64,000 nucleotides of DNA from CAYRLW01 sp964425215 (GTDB taxonomy: Bacteria; Spirochaetota; Spirochaetia; Treponematales; Breznakiellaceae). The notes under the pieces were generated by a model that was not told the origin of the DNA, searched no databases, and was given only the letters and a program-made list of their open reading frames with translations. Positions within the stretch are counted from its first letter, which is position 1; the number at the start of each line of letters is the position of its first letter. Location of the stretch: positions 14,203 through 78,202 of the forward strand of contig CAYRLW010000010.1 of NCBI GenBank assembly GCA_964425215.1, written 5' to 3'. The position numbers were made by a program, and so were the translations under genes. Below, piece after piece: positions 30,742 through 39,491 of this stretch.

Positions 30742-32130
30742 ATGAAACCCCTGGGACCCCTTAGTTTTTATCGGGAAGCCTTGGCTATCGCGCTTCCGGT
30801 GATGCTTCAACAGTTGATTATGAGTTTGGTTTCCCTGATCGATAACTTTATGGTTTCGGGTCTGGGGGACGCTAAAATGGCGGCGGTCAACGTGGCCAAC
30901 CAGATTAACTTTGTGTACCTGGTGGTTCTGTGGACCCTCTGCGGGGCCGGGGGAATTTATCTGGCCCAATTCCGGGGGGCCAAGGACCCGGAGGGGATGC
31001 GACAGGCGTACCGGTTTAAGGCGATTTTTTCGCTTTTGTTATCGACGGGGTATTTTATACTCCTGTGGGCGATTCCGGAACAGCTTATTGCCCTGATGAC
31101 CATGGGGAACGCGGCGCAGGACGAAATTGTCTTCTACGGGGCCCGATATTTACGGCTTATTTCGTTTACCCTGTTCCCCATCGCCATTTCGACGGCCATT
31201 GGCACGGCGTTCCGGGAGTACGCCCTGCCGCGAATTCCCCTGATGATTAGCGTGGGTGCCACGTTGATCAACACGGCGGGGAATTGGCTGTTAATCTATG
31301 GAAACCTGGGGGTCCCGCGCTTAGAGGTGGCCGGGGCGGCCATTGCGACGATTATCGCCCGGCTCGCCGAAATGCTTTCCTTTTTGGTGTACCTGCGCCT
31401 ACGGAAGATCGATTTCTACGTGCCCTTGGCTCGACTTTTCGCGGTCAACCGGAAGCTTATTCGGGAGATTTTGGGAAAGTCGGGGATGATGCTCGTCTCG
31501 GAAACTACCTGGGTGGTGTCGGAGACGGTGGTGACGGCTTTGTACAACGGGAGAGGAGGGGCGGAGGTGGTGGCTGGGATGGCCGCCGGTTGGACGATCG
31601 CCAACGTGCTGTTCCTCGTGTTTGGGGGTATCCACTCGGCCACGGCGGTGGTGGTTGGCGGGGTGCTGGGATCGGGGAACTTGGACGAGGCCCGGCGGAG
31701 GGCCCAGTGGCTTAAGGGCGGCTCGGTGGTCTTGGGCGCCGTGGTAGCCCTGGGGGGTGTGGCTTCCACCGCGTTGATTCCCCTGGTGTTCGGAAACCTT
31801 TCTTCCGCCGCCCGGTCGGTGACCGGGGGCTTGGTGCTGGTTATTTCCGCCTACATGCCCCTGTGGGCCCTTTTAAACGCCCAATTCGCCATTTCCCGCT
31901 CCGGAGGTGATACGGCCCTGGGGATGTACGTGGACCTGTCGGTGAATACCCTGCTGTTTGTCCCCGGGGCTTTTATGCTGACCCTGGGAACGGAAATTGG
32001 GCCGGTGGTGATGTTTGCCATCGTAAAGGTTACGGATGTGGTGAAGTATCTTATTGCCCGGTGGTACCTGAAAAAGGAACGTTGGGTCAGGAACCTGGCC
32101 GCTTCGGGCTTAGGCTCTGGAGTTCCGTAA
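30742..32130 (+). CDS. MATE-family multidrug/metabolite efflux protein
   Basis: This is a 462-residue inner-membrane protein with about 12 hydrophobic segments in two halves. It starts with the family pattern REALAIALPVMLQQLIMSLV and SLIDNFMVSGLGDAKMAAVN, and the second half repeats it. It exports cationic drugs or metabolites using a Na+ or H+ gradient. The substrate is unknown. ATG 30742 lies behind a structured leader (30580-30709). Its 3' end overlaps the convergent cyclase-like gene by 44 bases. Confidence 0.92.
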   Translation: MKPLGPLSFYREALAIALPVMLQQLIMSLVSLIDNFMVSGLGDAKMAAVNVANQINFVYLVVLWTLCGAGGIYLAQFRGAKDPEGMRQAYRFKAIFSLLLSTGYFILLWAIPEQLIALMTMGNAAQDEIVFYGARYLRLISFTLFPIAISTAIGTAFREYALPRIPLMISVGATLINTAGNWLLIYGNLGVPRLEVAGAAIATIIARLAEMLSFLVYLRLRKIDFYVPLARLFAVNRKLIREILGKSGMMLVSETTWVVSETVVTALYNGRGGAEVVAGMAAGWTIANVLFLVFGGIHSATAVVVGGVLGSGNLDEARRRAQWLKGGSVVLGAVVALGGVASTALIPLVFGNLSSAARSVTGGLVLVISAYMPLWALLNAQFAISRSGGDTALGMYVDLSVNTLLFVPGAFMLTLGTEIGPVVMFAIVKVTDVVKYLIARWYLKKERWVRNLAASGLGSGVP

Positions 32131-33109
32131 GGTCCCCCACGGCCTCCAGGCTCGCGCTGGAGGTGGAATAGTCAAAAATAGGTTCATCGACCCGATGGAA
32201 CCGGTTTTTTAACACCACCCGAACCCAGGAAAGGGCGTTTTCGTCCACCGTTTTATCCATACGACCCCCGTGGAAAAGCCGAAGGGTTCCCGCCCCGTGA
32301 CGCCGGGCCAGGACTTCCAGTTTAAACTGGGGAGATCGGAAAAACAGCCGCAGGGTGGATCCTTCGGTTTCCAATAATTCTAGGTGTCCCCCCGCGATGC
32401 TGGTAAACCGGTACTCCTTCCCGCCGCTCCGCAGTACGACGATACAGCCGTTATAGGGGCCCCGGGAACCGGGGATTCGAGCGATGCGGAGGTAGAAGGC
32501 GGTTCCTTTTTTTGCCAGGGGGAAATCCTGGGACTGGATCCAGATCCAGGAGGAGGGCATGGAACGGCCCCAGTGTTTTTCGATGAACCCCGAAGCGCCG
32601 GTAAAGTCCACGGGACGTTTCAGTTCCCCCTGTCCGGCGACTTCATGGGTAAGGCTGACAATTTCATGCCCCCAGGGGGCTTTGATCAAGGGTCCCAGGG
32701 GGCCAAACATGCTGGTAATGAGCGGCCTGGAGGAAAAGGGCCGGGGGCTTTGGAAGGAGAGGTCGAAACGGAGGGGAAATCGATCGTCCGGGGCCTGGAG
32801 GTGGATCCCCGAAAGGGAAAACACGTTGGGCCCGATGGAAAGGGAAAAGGGGTTTTCGCGGTAGGTAAACTCGGAAAGGGGAAACCGGAGGTACCGATTT
32901 TCGGCGGACCGGGTATCGACGATTTGGATGAACGCGTGGCTGTCCGAGCTGTTCTGGAGCCGGCCGGGGAGGATGATGAGGGACCCTTGGCCCGGGTGTC
33001 CCGAGACCTGAAAACGGGTGGTTTGCTTGAAATACCAGAATTCGTAGGTGGGTAGGCCGTTCTCCGTATTGTGACCGGCCGCTGGGCTGTGGCGGAAGAA
33101 AAACCCCAT
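32087..33109 (-). CDS. Tocopherol cyclase-like family protein
   Basis: This protein of 340 residues (352 if ATG 33145 is used) resembles the tocopherol cyclase-like family. The N-terminal lobe shows GLPTYEFWYFKQTTRFQVSG and the second lobe holds the family hallmark FIEKHWGRSMPSSWIWIQSQ. There is no signal peptide or membrane segment. In plants and cyanobacteria the enzyme closes the chromanol ring; in anaerobic spirochaetes and clostridia the relatives have no known substrate. It is convergent with the MATE gene (44-base overlap) and divergent from leuS (156 bases). The family is likely, the function is unknown. Confidence 0.72.
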   Translation of the reverse strand: MGFFFRHSPAAGHNTENGLPTYEFWYFKQTTRFQVSGHPGQGSLIILPGRLQNSSDSHAFIQIVDTRSAENRYLRFPLSEFTYRENPFSLSIGPNVFSLSGIHLQAPDDRFPLRFDLSFQSPRPFSSRPLITSMFGPLGPLIKAPWGHEIVSLTHEVAGQGELKRPVDFTGASGFIEKHWGRSMPSSWIWIQSQDFPLAKKGTAFYLRIARIPGSRGPYNGCIVVLRSGGKEYRFTSIAGGHLELLETEGSTLRLFFRSPQFKLEVLARRHGAGTLRLFHGGRMDKTVDENALSWVRVVLKNRFHRVDEPIFDYSTSSASLEAVGDLTELQSLSPKRPGS

Positions 33110-33265
33110 GGGATTAAGTGTCGTCGATTGGAGCCGGGGAATCAAGACGCGGAATCGAGACGCGGAATCCAGACGGGAAAGGGCCCTAACCCTTGCCCAA
33201 GAGCTTGGAAGCCCGTTATTATACGGGGGTATAACCTCTTACGCTTAGTCAAGGAGCCTTGCGAA

Positions 33266-35713
33266 ATGGCCAAATATCCGTTTAAAGAAATCGAAGCAAA
33301 GTGGCAAAAATATTGGGAAACCCATAAGACCTTTCGGGCCCTGGAGGACCCGGCGTTTCCCAAGGAAAAGCGCCGGTACATTTTGGATATGTTTCCCTAC
33401 CCGTCGGCCCAGGGCTTGCACGTGGGGCATCCGGAGGGGTACACGGCCACGGATATTTACTGCCGTTACCTGAGGATGAACGGGTATAACGTTCTGCATC
33501 CCATGGGGTTTGACGCTTTTGGTCTGCCGGCGGAAAATTATGCCATAAAAACCGGTACCCATCCGGCGACTACCACCCGGGCGAATATCGATAAGTTTCG
33601 ATCCCAGATAAAGGCCCTGGGTTTTTCCTACGATTGGGACCGGGAAGTTTCGACCTGCGACGAGGATTACTACAAATGGACCCAGTGGATTTTTTTAAAA
33701 CTCTTTGAAAAGGGTTTAGCCTACGAGGCGGAAACCCCGATTAACTGGTGTCCCTCCTGTAAGACCGGCTTGGCAAACGAGGAGGTTAAGGACGGCCTCT
33801 GCGACCGTTGCGGCACCAAGGTGACCCGCCGCCGGATACGCCAGTGGATTTTAAAAATTACCGCCTACGCGGAGCGGCTTCTGGAGGATCTGGAGGGTTT
33901 GGATTGGCCTGAGCCGGTTAAGCTGATGCAGAGAAACTGGATAGGCCGGTCCGAAGGGGCCAACGTGGTGTTCAAAATCGATGGGCACCGGGATAGCTTG
34001 GAAATTTACACCACCCGGCCGGATACCCTCTTTGGGGCCACCTACATGGTTCTGGCTCCGGAGCACCCTCTGGTGGATGTTATTACCACCGACGCCCAAA
34101 AAGCGGCGGTCCACGGTTATGTGGATTCGGCGGCGAAAAAGAGCGACCTGGAACGGACGGACCTGGCGAAGGAAAAAACGGGGGTCTTTACGGGAGCCTA
34201 CGCGATAAACCCGGTGAACGGAAAGCGGATTCCCATTTGGATCGCCGATTATGTTTTGATATCCTACGGTACGGGGGCTATTATGGCCGTTCCCGCCCAC
34301 GATGAACGGGACTGGGACTTTGCCAAGGCCTTTAAGCTCCCCATAATTCAGGTCGTGGCCCCGGAAAAACCTCTCCCCGGGGGCGATTATTCCCAGGAGC
34401 CCGCTGAATGTACCGCCGCAGACGGTTGGGCGGTCAATTCGGGGCCCTTTGACGGACTTTCCACGGAGGAGTGCAAGAAAAAGATCACCCTCTGGCTGGA
34501 AGAAAAGGGCATTGGCAAAAAAGCGGTGAACTATAAACTCCGGGATTGGATTTTTAGCCGACAGCGCTACTGGGGTGAACCGATCCCCGTGGTACATTGC
34601 GATACATGCGGAATCGTTCCCCTGCGGGAGGATCAATTACCCCTTAAACTGCCGGATGTGCGAACCTACGCTCCCACGGGAACCGGAGAGTCTCCCCTGG
34701 CGGGGATTACCGACTGGGTGCAAACCACCTGTCCCGTCTGCGGGGGGCCGGCCAAACGGGAGACCAATACCATGCCCCAGTGGGCCGGTTCGTGCTGGTA
34801 CTACCTGCGGTATTTGGACCCTAAAAACGAAAAAGCCTTCGCTTCCAAAGAAGCCATAGAGTACTGGATGCCCGTGGACCTGTACGTGGGGGGCACGGAG
34901 CACGCGGTGCTTCACCTGCTGTACAGCCGGTTCTGGCATAAGGTCCTCTACGATTTGGGCCTGGTAAACACGAAGGAACCCTTTCAACGGTTGGTGAACC
35001 AGGGGATGATTTTGGGGGAGGATGGGCAAAAGATGTCCAAAAGCCGGGGCAACGTGATAAACCCCGACGACATTATTTCCGAATACGGTTCCGATTCCAT
35101 GCGGGTGTACGAAATGTTCATGGGGCCCCTGGAAGTTTCCAAGCCCTGGGCCACCGCCGGTCTGGTGGGGGTATCCCGGCTTTTAGAACGGCTTTGGGCT
35201 ATCGGCGAGAAACCGGTTCTGGAGACCCCCGCGCCGGACACGGATTACGCTCCCCTGGTAAGATTGCTCCATAAAACGATTAAAAAGGTTTCTGGCGATA
35301 CGGCAACCTTGAATTTTAACACCGCCATCAGCGCTATGATGGTCTATTCTTCCGAATTGGCCAAGTTGGAAGCGGTTCCCCGCAGTCTTTGGGAACCCCT
35401 GGTTCTGATGATGGGACCCTACGCACCCCACCTGGCGGAGGAACTATGGGAAAAATTGGGCCATCGGGAATCCTTGTCCAAGGCTTCCTGGCCTCTGCAC
35501 GACGAAACCCTGGCGGCGGACGATACGGTAACCATCGTCGTCCAGGTGAACGGAAAAATTCGGGATAAGTTTACCGTCCCCGCCCATACGCCCAAGGAAG
35601 ACTTGGAAAAACGGGCCCTATCGTCGGAGGGACTTCAGCGGTGGCTTCAGGGCGTTTCGATCCAGAAAGTGATCGTGGTGCCGGACAAGCTGGTAAACGT
35701 GGTGGTGAAATAG
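33266..35713 (+). CDS. leuS: Leucyl-tRNA synthetase
   Basis: This is an 815-residue class I aminoacyl-tRNA synthetase of bacterial type. The HIGH motif is LHVGHPEGYTATD (residues ~50-62). The editing (CP1) domain contains the TRPDTLFGATYMVLAPEHPL block. Zinc-type Cys pairs occur in WCPSCKTGLANEE and CDRCGTKV, the KMSKS motif is DGQKMSKSRGNVINPDDII and the C-terminal anticodon-binding domain ends VQVNGKIRDKFTV with KVIVVPDKLVNVVVK. It charges tRNA-Leu. The ATG at 33266 follows AAGGAG; the upstream open frame overlaps the divergent gene and is ignored. Confidence 0.97.
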   Translation: MAKYPFKEIEAKWQKYWETHKTFRALEDPAFPKEKRRYILDMFPYPSAQGLHVGHPEGYTATDIYCRYLRMNGYNVLHPMGFDAFGLPAENYAIKTGTHPATTTRANIDKFRSQIKALGFSYDWDREVSTCDEDYYKWTQWIFLKLFEKGLAYEAETPINWCPSCKTGLANEEVKDGLCDRCGTKVTRRRIRQWILKITAYAERLLEDLEGLDWPEPVKLMQRNWIGRSEGANVVFKIDGHRDSLEIYTTRPDTLFGATYMVLAPEHPLVDVITTDAQKAAVHGYVDSAAKKSDLERTDLAKEKTGVFTGAYAINPVNGKRIPIWIADYVLISYGTGAIMAVPAHDERDWDFAKAFKLPIIQVVAPEKPLPGGDYSQEPAECTAADGWAVNSGPFDGLSTEECKKKITLWLEEKGIGKKAVNYKLRDWIFSRQRYWGEPIPVVHCDTCGIVPLREDQLPLKLPDVRTYAPTGTGESPLAGITDWVQTTCPVCGGPAKRETNTMPQWAGSCWYYLRYLDPKNEKAFASKEAIEYWMPVDLYVGGTEHAVLHLLYSRFWHKVLYDLGLVNTKEPFQRLVNQGMILGEDGQKMSKSRGNVINPDDIISEYGSDSMRVYEMFMGPLEVSKPWATAGLVGVSRLLERLWAIGEKPVLETPAPDTDYAPLVRLLHKTIKKVSGDTATLNFNTAISAMMVYSSELAKLEAVPRSLWEPLVLMMGPYAPHLAEELWEKLGHRESLSKASWPLHDETLAADDTVTIVVQVNGKIRDKFTVPAHTPKEDLEKRALSSEGLQRWLQGVSIQKVIVVPDKLVNVVVK

Positions 35714-35714
35714 G

Positions 35715-35736
35715 CCCCCGACCCGGTTTGCGGGGG
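35715..35736 (+). terminator. Possible terminator stem after leuS
   Basis: CCCCCG (35715-35720) and CGGGGG (35731-35736) form a short GC stem directly after the leuS stop, without a T-run. It sits between convergent genes. Confidence 0.35.
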
Positions 35737-35737
35737 G

Positions 35738-36265
35738 TTAAGCCGAGGGGCGCCCCCCGGGAAGGCCCAATCCAGCCAGGTCGTCCCTAAGTTTTTGGAT
35801 TTTTTCCAGGTTTCTGCCCTTTACCGTCTCTACCACCAAGCGGCCTCCGTTGGCCAGGTACAGCACCAGGCTATAGTAGGCCCTCCGCTCGTGATTGGAA
35901 GTTCCCGGACCCGTGTCTTCGACGGCCCCGGGAATTTTTCCCTTTACAAACCGTTCTACGGCCAGGGCTTCTACCTGATTAAAGGGTACTCGAACCCGAC
36001 GGGCTAAAAAGACCAGACCAAAGCGAAACTGTACCGTTGTACGGGGCCGGTCGAAGGTCCACCGTTCCTCGTAGAGGGCCCCCAAGAGGGCGATGAGAAG
36101 GGCCACCAGCAGGCCGGGACTGAATCCCTTGCCCGTTTCGGGGGTAAGGGTCGCGGAGGCGAAGAGGATTACCGCCAGGGCTACCATCCCCAGCCGAAGA
36201 AGCAGGGGGACCGAAATGACGATGGACCCATCGGCCTTCTTAGTGGAAACCAGCGTAAAACCCAT
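35738..36265 (-). CDS. Small membrane protein with a PH-like/hypothetical domain
   Basis: The protein has 175 residues. The N-terminal part has two hydrophobic helices (LLLRLGMVALAVILFASATL and LLVALLIALLGALYEERW). The C-terminal ~95 residues are soluble and beta-rich (TVQFRFGLVFLARRVRVPFN, YSLVLYLANGGRLVVETVKG), like YdbS/bPH-type membrane-associated proteins. ATG 36265 follows GGGGGAG and overlaps the stop of the HAD gene by one base (TGATG), so it is translationally coupled to it. I do not recognise a specific function. Confidence 0.72.
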   Translation of the reverse strand: MGFTLVSTKKADGSIVISVPLLLRLGMVALAVILFASATLTPETGKGFSPGLLVALLIALLGALYEERWTFDRPRTTVQFRFGLVFLARRVRVPFNQVEALAVERFVKGKIPGAVEDTGPGTSNHERRAYYSLVLYLANGGRLVVETVKGRNLEKIQKLRDDLAGLGLPGGRPSA

Positions 36266-36900
36266 CAAACTCCCCCTATGTAACGGGAAAGTTCGGTCAA
36301 CTTCCGAATCCGAGAATGGGGGAAATCGGTCCACCGGTCCCGTTCGTCCAGCAAAACCCCCCGGCCGCCTATGTGGATAAAGCCTTCCACGTAGGAGGGA
36401 AAATCGTCCACGAACAGCACTTCCTGGGGAGGCAGTCCAAGGACCTCCAAGGGACGGCGGAAGGCCTCTTGCCGGGGCTTTCCTTTAAGTCCGTTCCACC
36501 GAATGTCGAAAATATGGGTGAACAGGTTTTCCATTTCCAATTTGCGGAGGATCCGTTGGGCGTGTTCCATGGGCGAATTGGTTAGAATGGCCGAAGGTAC
36601 GGGCAGGTTTTGGATAAAGGTTCGGATCTCCGGGCTTGGTTGCAGGGTATCCGCCTCCCCTTCGGGGTGGATTACCGAGTAGTAGGCTTCGATGTCCGTA
36701 AGCCCCTCCTCGGCCATGAGCCATTCCAGGGTGGTCCCGTAGAGGTGGATCCGGTCTTGCCGCCGTTGGCGGGCTTCCTCTACCGTACAGCCAAGGAAAC
36801 GGGCGGTGAACTCCTGGATCCGCTGGGAAACCTGCTCTTCCAGGCCAAAACTGCTCGGATAAAGGGTGTTATCTAAATCAAAGAGAATGTATCGAATCAT
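36265..36900 (-). CDS. HAD-superfamily hydrolase (pyrimidine 5'-nucleotidase type)
   Basis: This 211-residue SDT1/PpnN-like HAD phosphatase has motif I YILFDLDNTLYPSSFGL (residues ~4-20), the motif II Thr/Ser in AILTNSPMEH (~107), the motif III Lys in GLKGKPRQEAF and motif IV VLFVDDFPSYVEG. A small alpha-helical cap lies between. Yeast Sdt1-like enzymes remove phosphate from UMP/CMP; the substrate here is unproven. It diverges from the hydroxyacid dehydrogenase gene with 27 bases between the starts. Confidence 0.87.
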   Translation of the reverse strand: MIRYILFDLDNTLYPSSFGLEEQVSQRIQEFTARFLGCTVEEARQRRQDRIHLYGTTLEWLMAEEGLTDIEAYYSVIHPEGEADTLQPSPEIRTFIQNLPVPSAILTNSPMEHAQRILRKLEMENLFTHIFDIRWNGLKGKPRQEAFRRPLEVLGLPPQEVLFVDDFPSYVEGFIHIGGRGVLLDERDRWTDFPHSRIRKLTELSRYIGGV

Positions 36901-36927
36901 GGACCTAATACTACCAAAGAGGAGCCT

Positions 36928-37881
36928 ATGCGCATAGTCATAACCGACGACCGTTTTGGATGGATCGACGAAGAAAAAATTGCCCTGGCCGGATTTCCGG
37001 CGGAACTGATCGTGGCCCAGTGCCGGACCGAGGCGGAGGTTCTAAAGGCCTGCGCCGACGCGGACGCTATTTTGTTAAACCAGGCTCCCATGGGGAGAGG
37101 GGTTATCGAGGGGCTAAAGCGGTGTAAGGTTATATCCCGATACGGGATAGGCTACGATAACGTGGACGTTCAAGCGGCCACGGAACGGGGAATATGGGTT
37201 ACCAACGTGCCCGGCTACTGTACCGAAGAGGTGGCCGAACACGCCCTGGGCCTGCTGTTAAGCGCCGTCCGGCGGATTCCCGTTAAAGACCGGGGGGTCC
37301 GGGGGGGCGCTTGGAACCTTAACCAGCCTATCCGCCGAATGTCCGGCCGGGTGCTGGGGATCGTGGGCTTTGGGGCCACCGGTCGGGCGTTTTGGGAAAA
37401 GGTCCAGGGGTTTGGGTTTAGTCGAATTTTGGTGAACGATCCCCACGGTGCGGAAAAGTTACTGCCCGGTATGTTTGCCCAGGGGGCCAGCTTTGACGAG
37501 GTGGTGGAACAGTCGGACTTTATATCCCTCCACGTTCCCCTGCGGAAAGAAACGAGGCATCTGATCAACGGAGAGGTTCTGGGCCGGATGAAGCGGGACG
37601 CCATACTGATCAACGTTTCCCGGGGCCCGGTGATAGACGAGGCCGCTTTGGTGGAAGCCCTGCGGGCAGGCAGGATCGGCGCGGCGGCCCTGGACGTGTT
37701 TGAACGGGAACCCTTGGATAGGGATAATCCCCTGTTATCGATGGATAACGTGATCCTGACGGATCACAGCGCCTACTACAGCCAGGAAGCGGTTTCCCTG
37801 CTTAAAAGCCGGGCCGCGGTAAACGCCCGGGACGTCCTAGAGGGTCGGCGCCCCCGAACTCCGGTGAACGAAGTCTCCTGA
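36928..37881 (+). CDS. D-isomer-specific 2-hydroxyacid dehydrogenase family protein
   Basis: This is a 317-residue NAD-dependent dehydrogenase. It has an N-terminal catalytic domain (LILNQAPMGRGVIEGLKRCK), the Rossmann motif GIVGFGATGRAFWEK (residues ~143-157), the catalytic Arg in NVSRGPVIDEAALVEAL (~233), a Glu in DVFEREPL and the His in TDHSAYYSQEA (~279). This fits the C-terminal-binding-protein/phosphoglycerate dehydrogenase branch. ATG 36928 follows GAGGAG. The last ~14 codons lie within the first copy of a 55-bp tandem repeat. The substrate is not known. Confidence 0.9.
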   Translation: MRIVITDDRFGWIDEEKIALAGFPAELIVAQCRTEAEVLKACADADAILLNQAPMGRGVIEGLKRCKVISRYGIGYDNVDVQAATERGIWVTNVPGYCTEEVAEHALGLLLSAVRRIPVKDRGVRGGAWNLNQPIRRMSGRVLGIVGFGATGRAFWEKVQGFGFSRILVNDPHGAEKLLPGMFAQGASFDEVVEQSDFISLHVPLRKETRHLINGEVLGRMKRDAILINVSRGPVIDEAALVEALRAGRIGAAALDVFEREPLDRDNPLLSMDNVILTDHSAYYSQEAVSLLKSRAAVNARDVLEGRRPRTPVNEVS

Positions 37882-37959
37882 TCGCCGACCCTCCGAGGGC
37901 CGGCGCCCCCGAACTCCGGTGAACGAAGTCTCCTGATCGCCGACCCTCCGAGGGCCGGA
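37840..37959 (+). repeat. Two-copy 55-bp tandem repeat with inverted ends
   Basis: The unit runs 37840-37894 and 37895-37949, differing by T/C at the sixth base, with a partial third start at 37950. Each unit begins GAGGGTCGGCG (or GAGGGCCGGCG) and ends CGCCGACCCTC, so each can form an 11-bp hairpin. The first unit contains the dehydrogenase stop codon (37879), so the second is a duplication of the gene's 3' end and likely terminator stem. Confidence 0.85.
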
Positions 37960-37977
37960 TTCCCGGACGAAGGGCCC

Positions 37978-38556
37978 TTAGGACCGGCGACGGTCCAAGC
38001 CGACGATAATTTCGTTGATCTGTTCAGCCAACTTACGCATCTCGCCGACGACAATCTTAAAGGACCTGCCCTTTTCCCCTAATTTGGCCGCTTGAATCGA
38101 CCCGTTTAACGAAAGAACCTTCATCCGTTCGGCGATGTCGACGATTTGACCTTCCATTTCTCGAATGATTTCCCGTTCCCGCTGGAGTTCCACTTCCCGG
38201 CGGATCTCCTCTTGGACCGCGATTTCGGCCATTTTTTGGAGGGGTTTGACCCGTTCCGGATCCCCGGAAATTCCGATTACGGCAATCCGCCTCCCTTCAA
38301 ACTTGATGACCCCATTATATCCGGGGCGGACTCCCTTGAGCTCCCGGGCCATGGCTTCGGTGATGGCAATTTCGTCCACCTCCCCCTCCATGATTTTACG
38401 GCCCCCCTCGTGAACCGTTCCGATTCTGGCGGGATCGTAGGAAGCGATGATGATTCCCCGTTCTCCGATGACGTTAGCGTCCGCGTCGGAAGCTGTTTTG
38501 ATGTCCTTGACTATCTTGTGGGCCAATTCGGCTTTAATGGTGTAGGCGGTATTCAT
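37978..38556 (-). CDS. Soluble sugar-diacid-sensor/chemoreceptor-tip fusion protein
   Basis: The protein has 192 residues without membrane helices. Residues ~1-115 match the sugar diacid recognition domain of CdaR-type regulators (LAHKIVKDIKTASDADANVI, GERGIIIASYDPARIGTVHE, GVRPGYNGVIKFEGRRIAVI, ISGDPERVKPLQKMAEI). A coiled coil follows (~118-145). The end resembles a methyl-accepting chemotaxis hairpin tip (MKVLSLNGSIQAAKLGEKGR, FKIVVGEMRKLAEQINEIIV). Ordinary CdaR proteins carry a DNA-binding domain here instead. A cytoplasmic chemoreceptor-like or scaffold role is inferred. It has a 5' region with several small hairpins on the minus strand (38557-38660). Confidence 0.78.
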   Translation of the reverse strand: MNTAYTIKAELAHKIVKDIKTASDADANVIGERGIIIASYDPARIGTVHEGGRKIMEGEVDEIAITEAMARELKGVRPGYNGVIKFEGRRIAVIGISGDPERVKPLQKMAEIAVQEEIRREVELQREREIIREMEGQIVDIAERMKVLSLNGSIQAAKLGEKGRSFKIVVGEMRKLAEQINEIIVGLDRRRS

Positions 38557-38704
38557 TGCGCCAGTATGAAATGCTACGTAGTCCTCGTCAAGGGTGATGG
38601 GGGCACCCTATGCGGTAGCGACGGTCCTGACAGACCGCTGGATATTTATTTTAAAAATGTATATCATCGCGGATACCTTTAAAAATCCCCATGTTTTTAA
38701 GAAC

Positions 38705-38743
38705 GAGGCTCTTTCAAAAGTAACAGACTTTTGAAAGAATCTC
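38705..38743 (-). repeat. Solo hairpin 1 of the MITE-like family
   Basis: GAGGCTCTTTCAAAAG (38705-38720), loop TAACAGA, CTTTTGAAAGAATCTC form a 16-bp stem. The loop is the reverse complement of the TCTGTTA loop of copies A and B, so it is hairpin 1 in inverted orientation. The following CTCTTCGTATTTGTTTTT looks like a decayed central segment. Most of the element is absent. Confidence 0.65.
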
Positions 38744-38812
38744 CTCTTCGTATTTGTTTTTAGGGAATGCTTTTATTCCCCCCATCGTTTGTAGACCCTG
38801 GAGTGTGATGGT

Positions 38813-39457
38813 ATGTCGTCGTGGATTGAATGGTTTGGAATGTTGGCTTCGGTCATTGTGGCAATTAGTCTGACGCTTAAAAATATTAAACGGCTTCGGA
38901 TTATCAATATGGTGGGCTCTTTGGCTTTTACCATCTACGGAGGTCTTATAGGATCCTATCCGGTCCTAATTTTGAACGGGTTTATCGTCCTGGTAAACGC
39001 CTATTATCTTTACCGGATGGCCCAGGATTCCAAACGGCCCGAACGTTTCGATATCCTTTTTGTGCATCCCCAAACGGACGAGTACGCCCAGCTGTTTTTA
39101 AAGTTTTACGGTTCCGATATCCAGCGTTTCTTTCCCCGGTTTTCAAGCGATCCGGCCGGTGGGACCCTTAGGGACGCGGAGGGGTGCTTTATCCTTCGGG
39201 AAACCCTGCCTGTATCCTTTGTGGCATTCCGGCGGGAAAAAAACGGGGAGATAAGCATTCTTCTGGACTACGCGGTTCCGGCGTACCGGGACCTTAAAAA
39301 CGCCCGCTTCTTCTTTGAAACCGCCGCCGCTAAAATCGCCGCTCCCCACACGGTATTCAACGCCGTCGCCGAGGTGGGGGCCCACGAATCCTATCTACGA
39401 AAAATGGGGTTCCGAGAGGTGGGGCGGGACGGTTCGTCGATTCTTTTTAAGAAATGA
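38813..39457 (+). CDS. YgjV-like membrane domain fused to an acetyltransferase-like domain
   Basis: The protein has 214 residues. Residues ~1-75 form three hydrophobic helices of the bacterial inner-membrane YgjV/MtN3-like type (MLASVIVAISLTLKNIKRLR, IINMVGSLAFTIYGGLIGSY). The soluble rest reads like an N-acetyltransferase-like fold (ISILLDYAVPAYRDLKNARF, VGAHESYLRKMGFREVGRDG). The family of such fusions is seen in spirochaetes and Bacteroidetes; neither substrate is known. ATG 38813 is preceded by GGAG at 38801. It precedes sua5 by 34 bases and may be co-transcribed with it. Confidence 0.78.
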   Translation: MSSWIEWFGMLASVIVAISLTLKNIKRLRIINMVGSLAFTIYGGLIGSYPVLILNGFIVLVNAYYLYRMAQDSKRPERFDILFVHPQTDEYAQLFLKFYGSDIQRFFPRFSSDPAGGTLRDAEGCFILRETLPVSFVAFRREKNGEISILLDYAVPAYRDLKNARFFFETAAAKIAAPHTVFNAVAEVGAHESYLRKMGFREVGRDGSSILFKK

Positions 39458-39491
39458 GGAGTTTTAAAAAAATGAAAGGTCGGGGCGCCCT

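Noticed and set aside
33144..33175. Short tandem GACGCGGAATC copies upstream of leuS
   Set aside because: Only two and a half units of an 11-base word lie in the overlap of the divergent leaders. This is within what chance can give.
38557..38660. Riboswitch in the leader of the diacid-sensor gene
   Set aside because: Two small stems (AGGGT/ACCCT and AGCG...CGCT) can be drawn on the minus strand, but they are short and match no known consensus, so I do not call a riboswitch.
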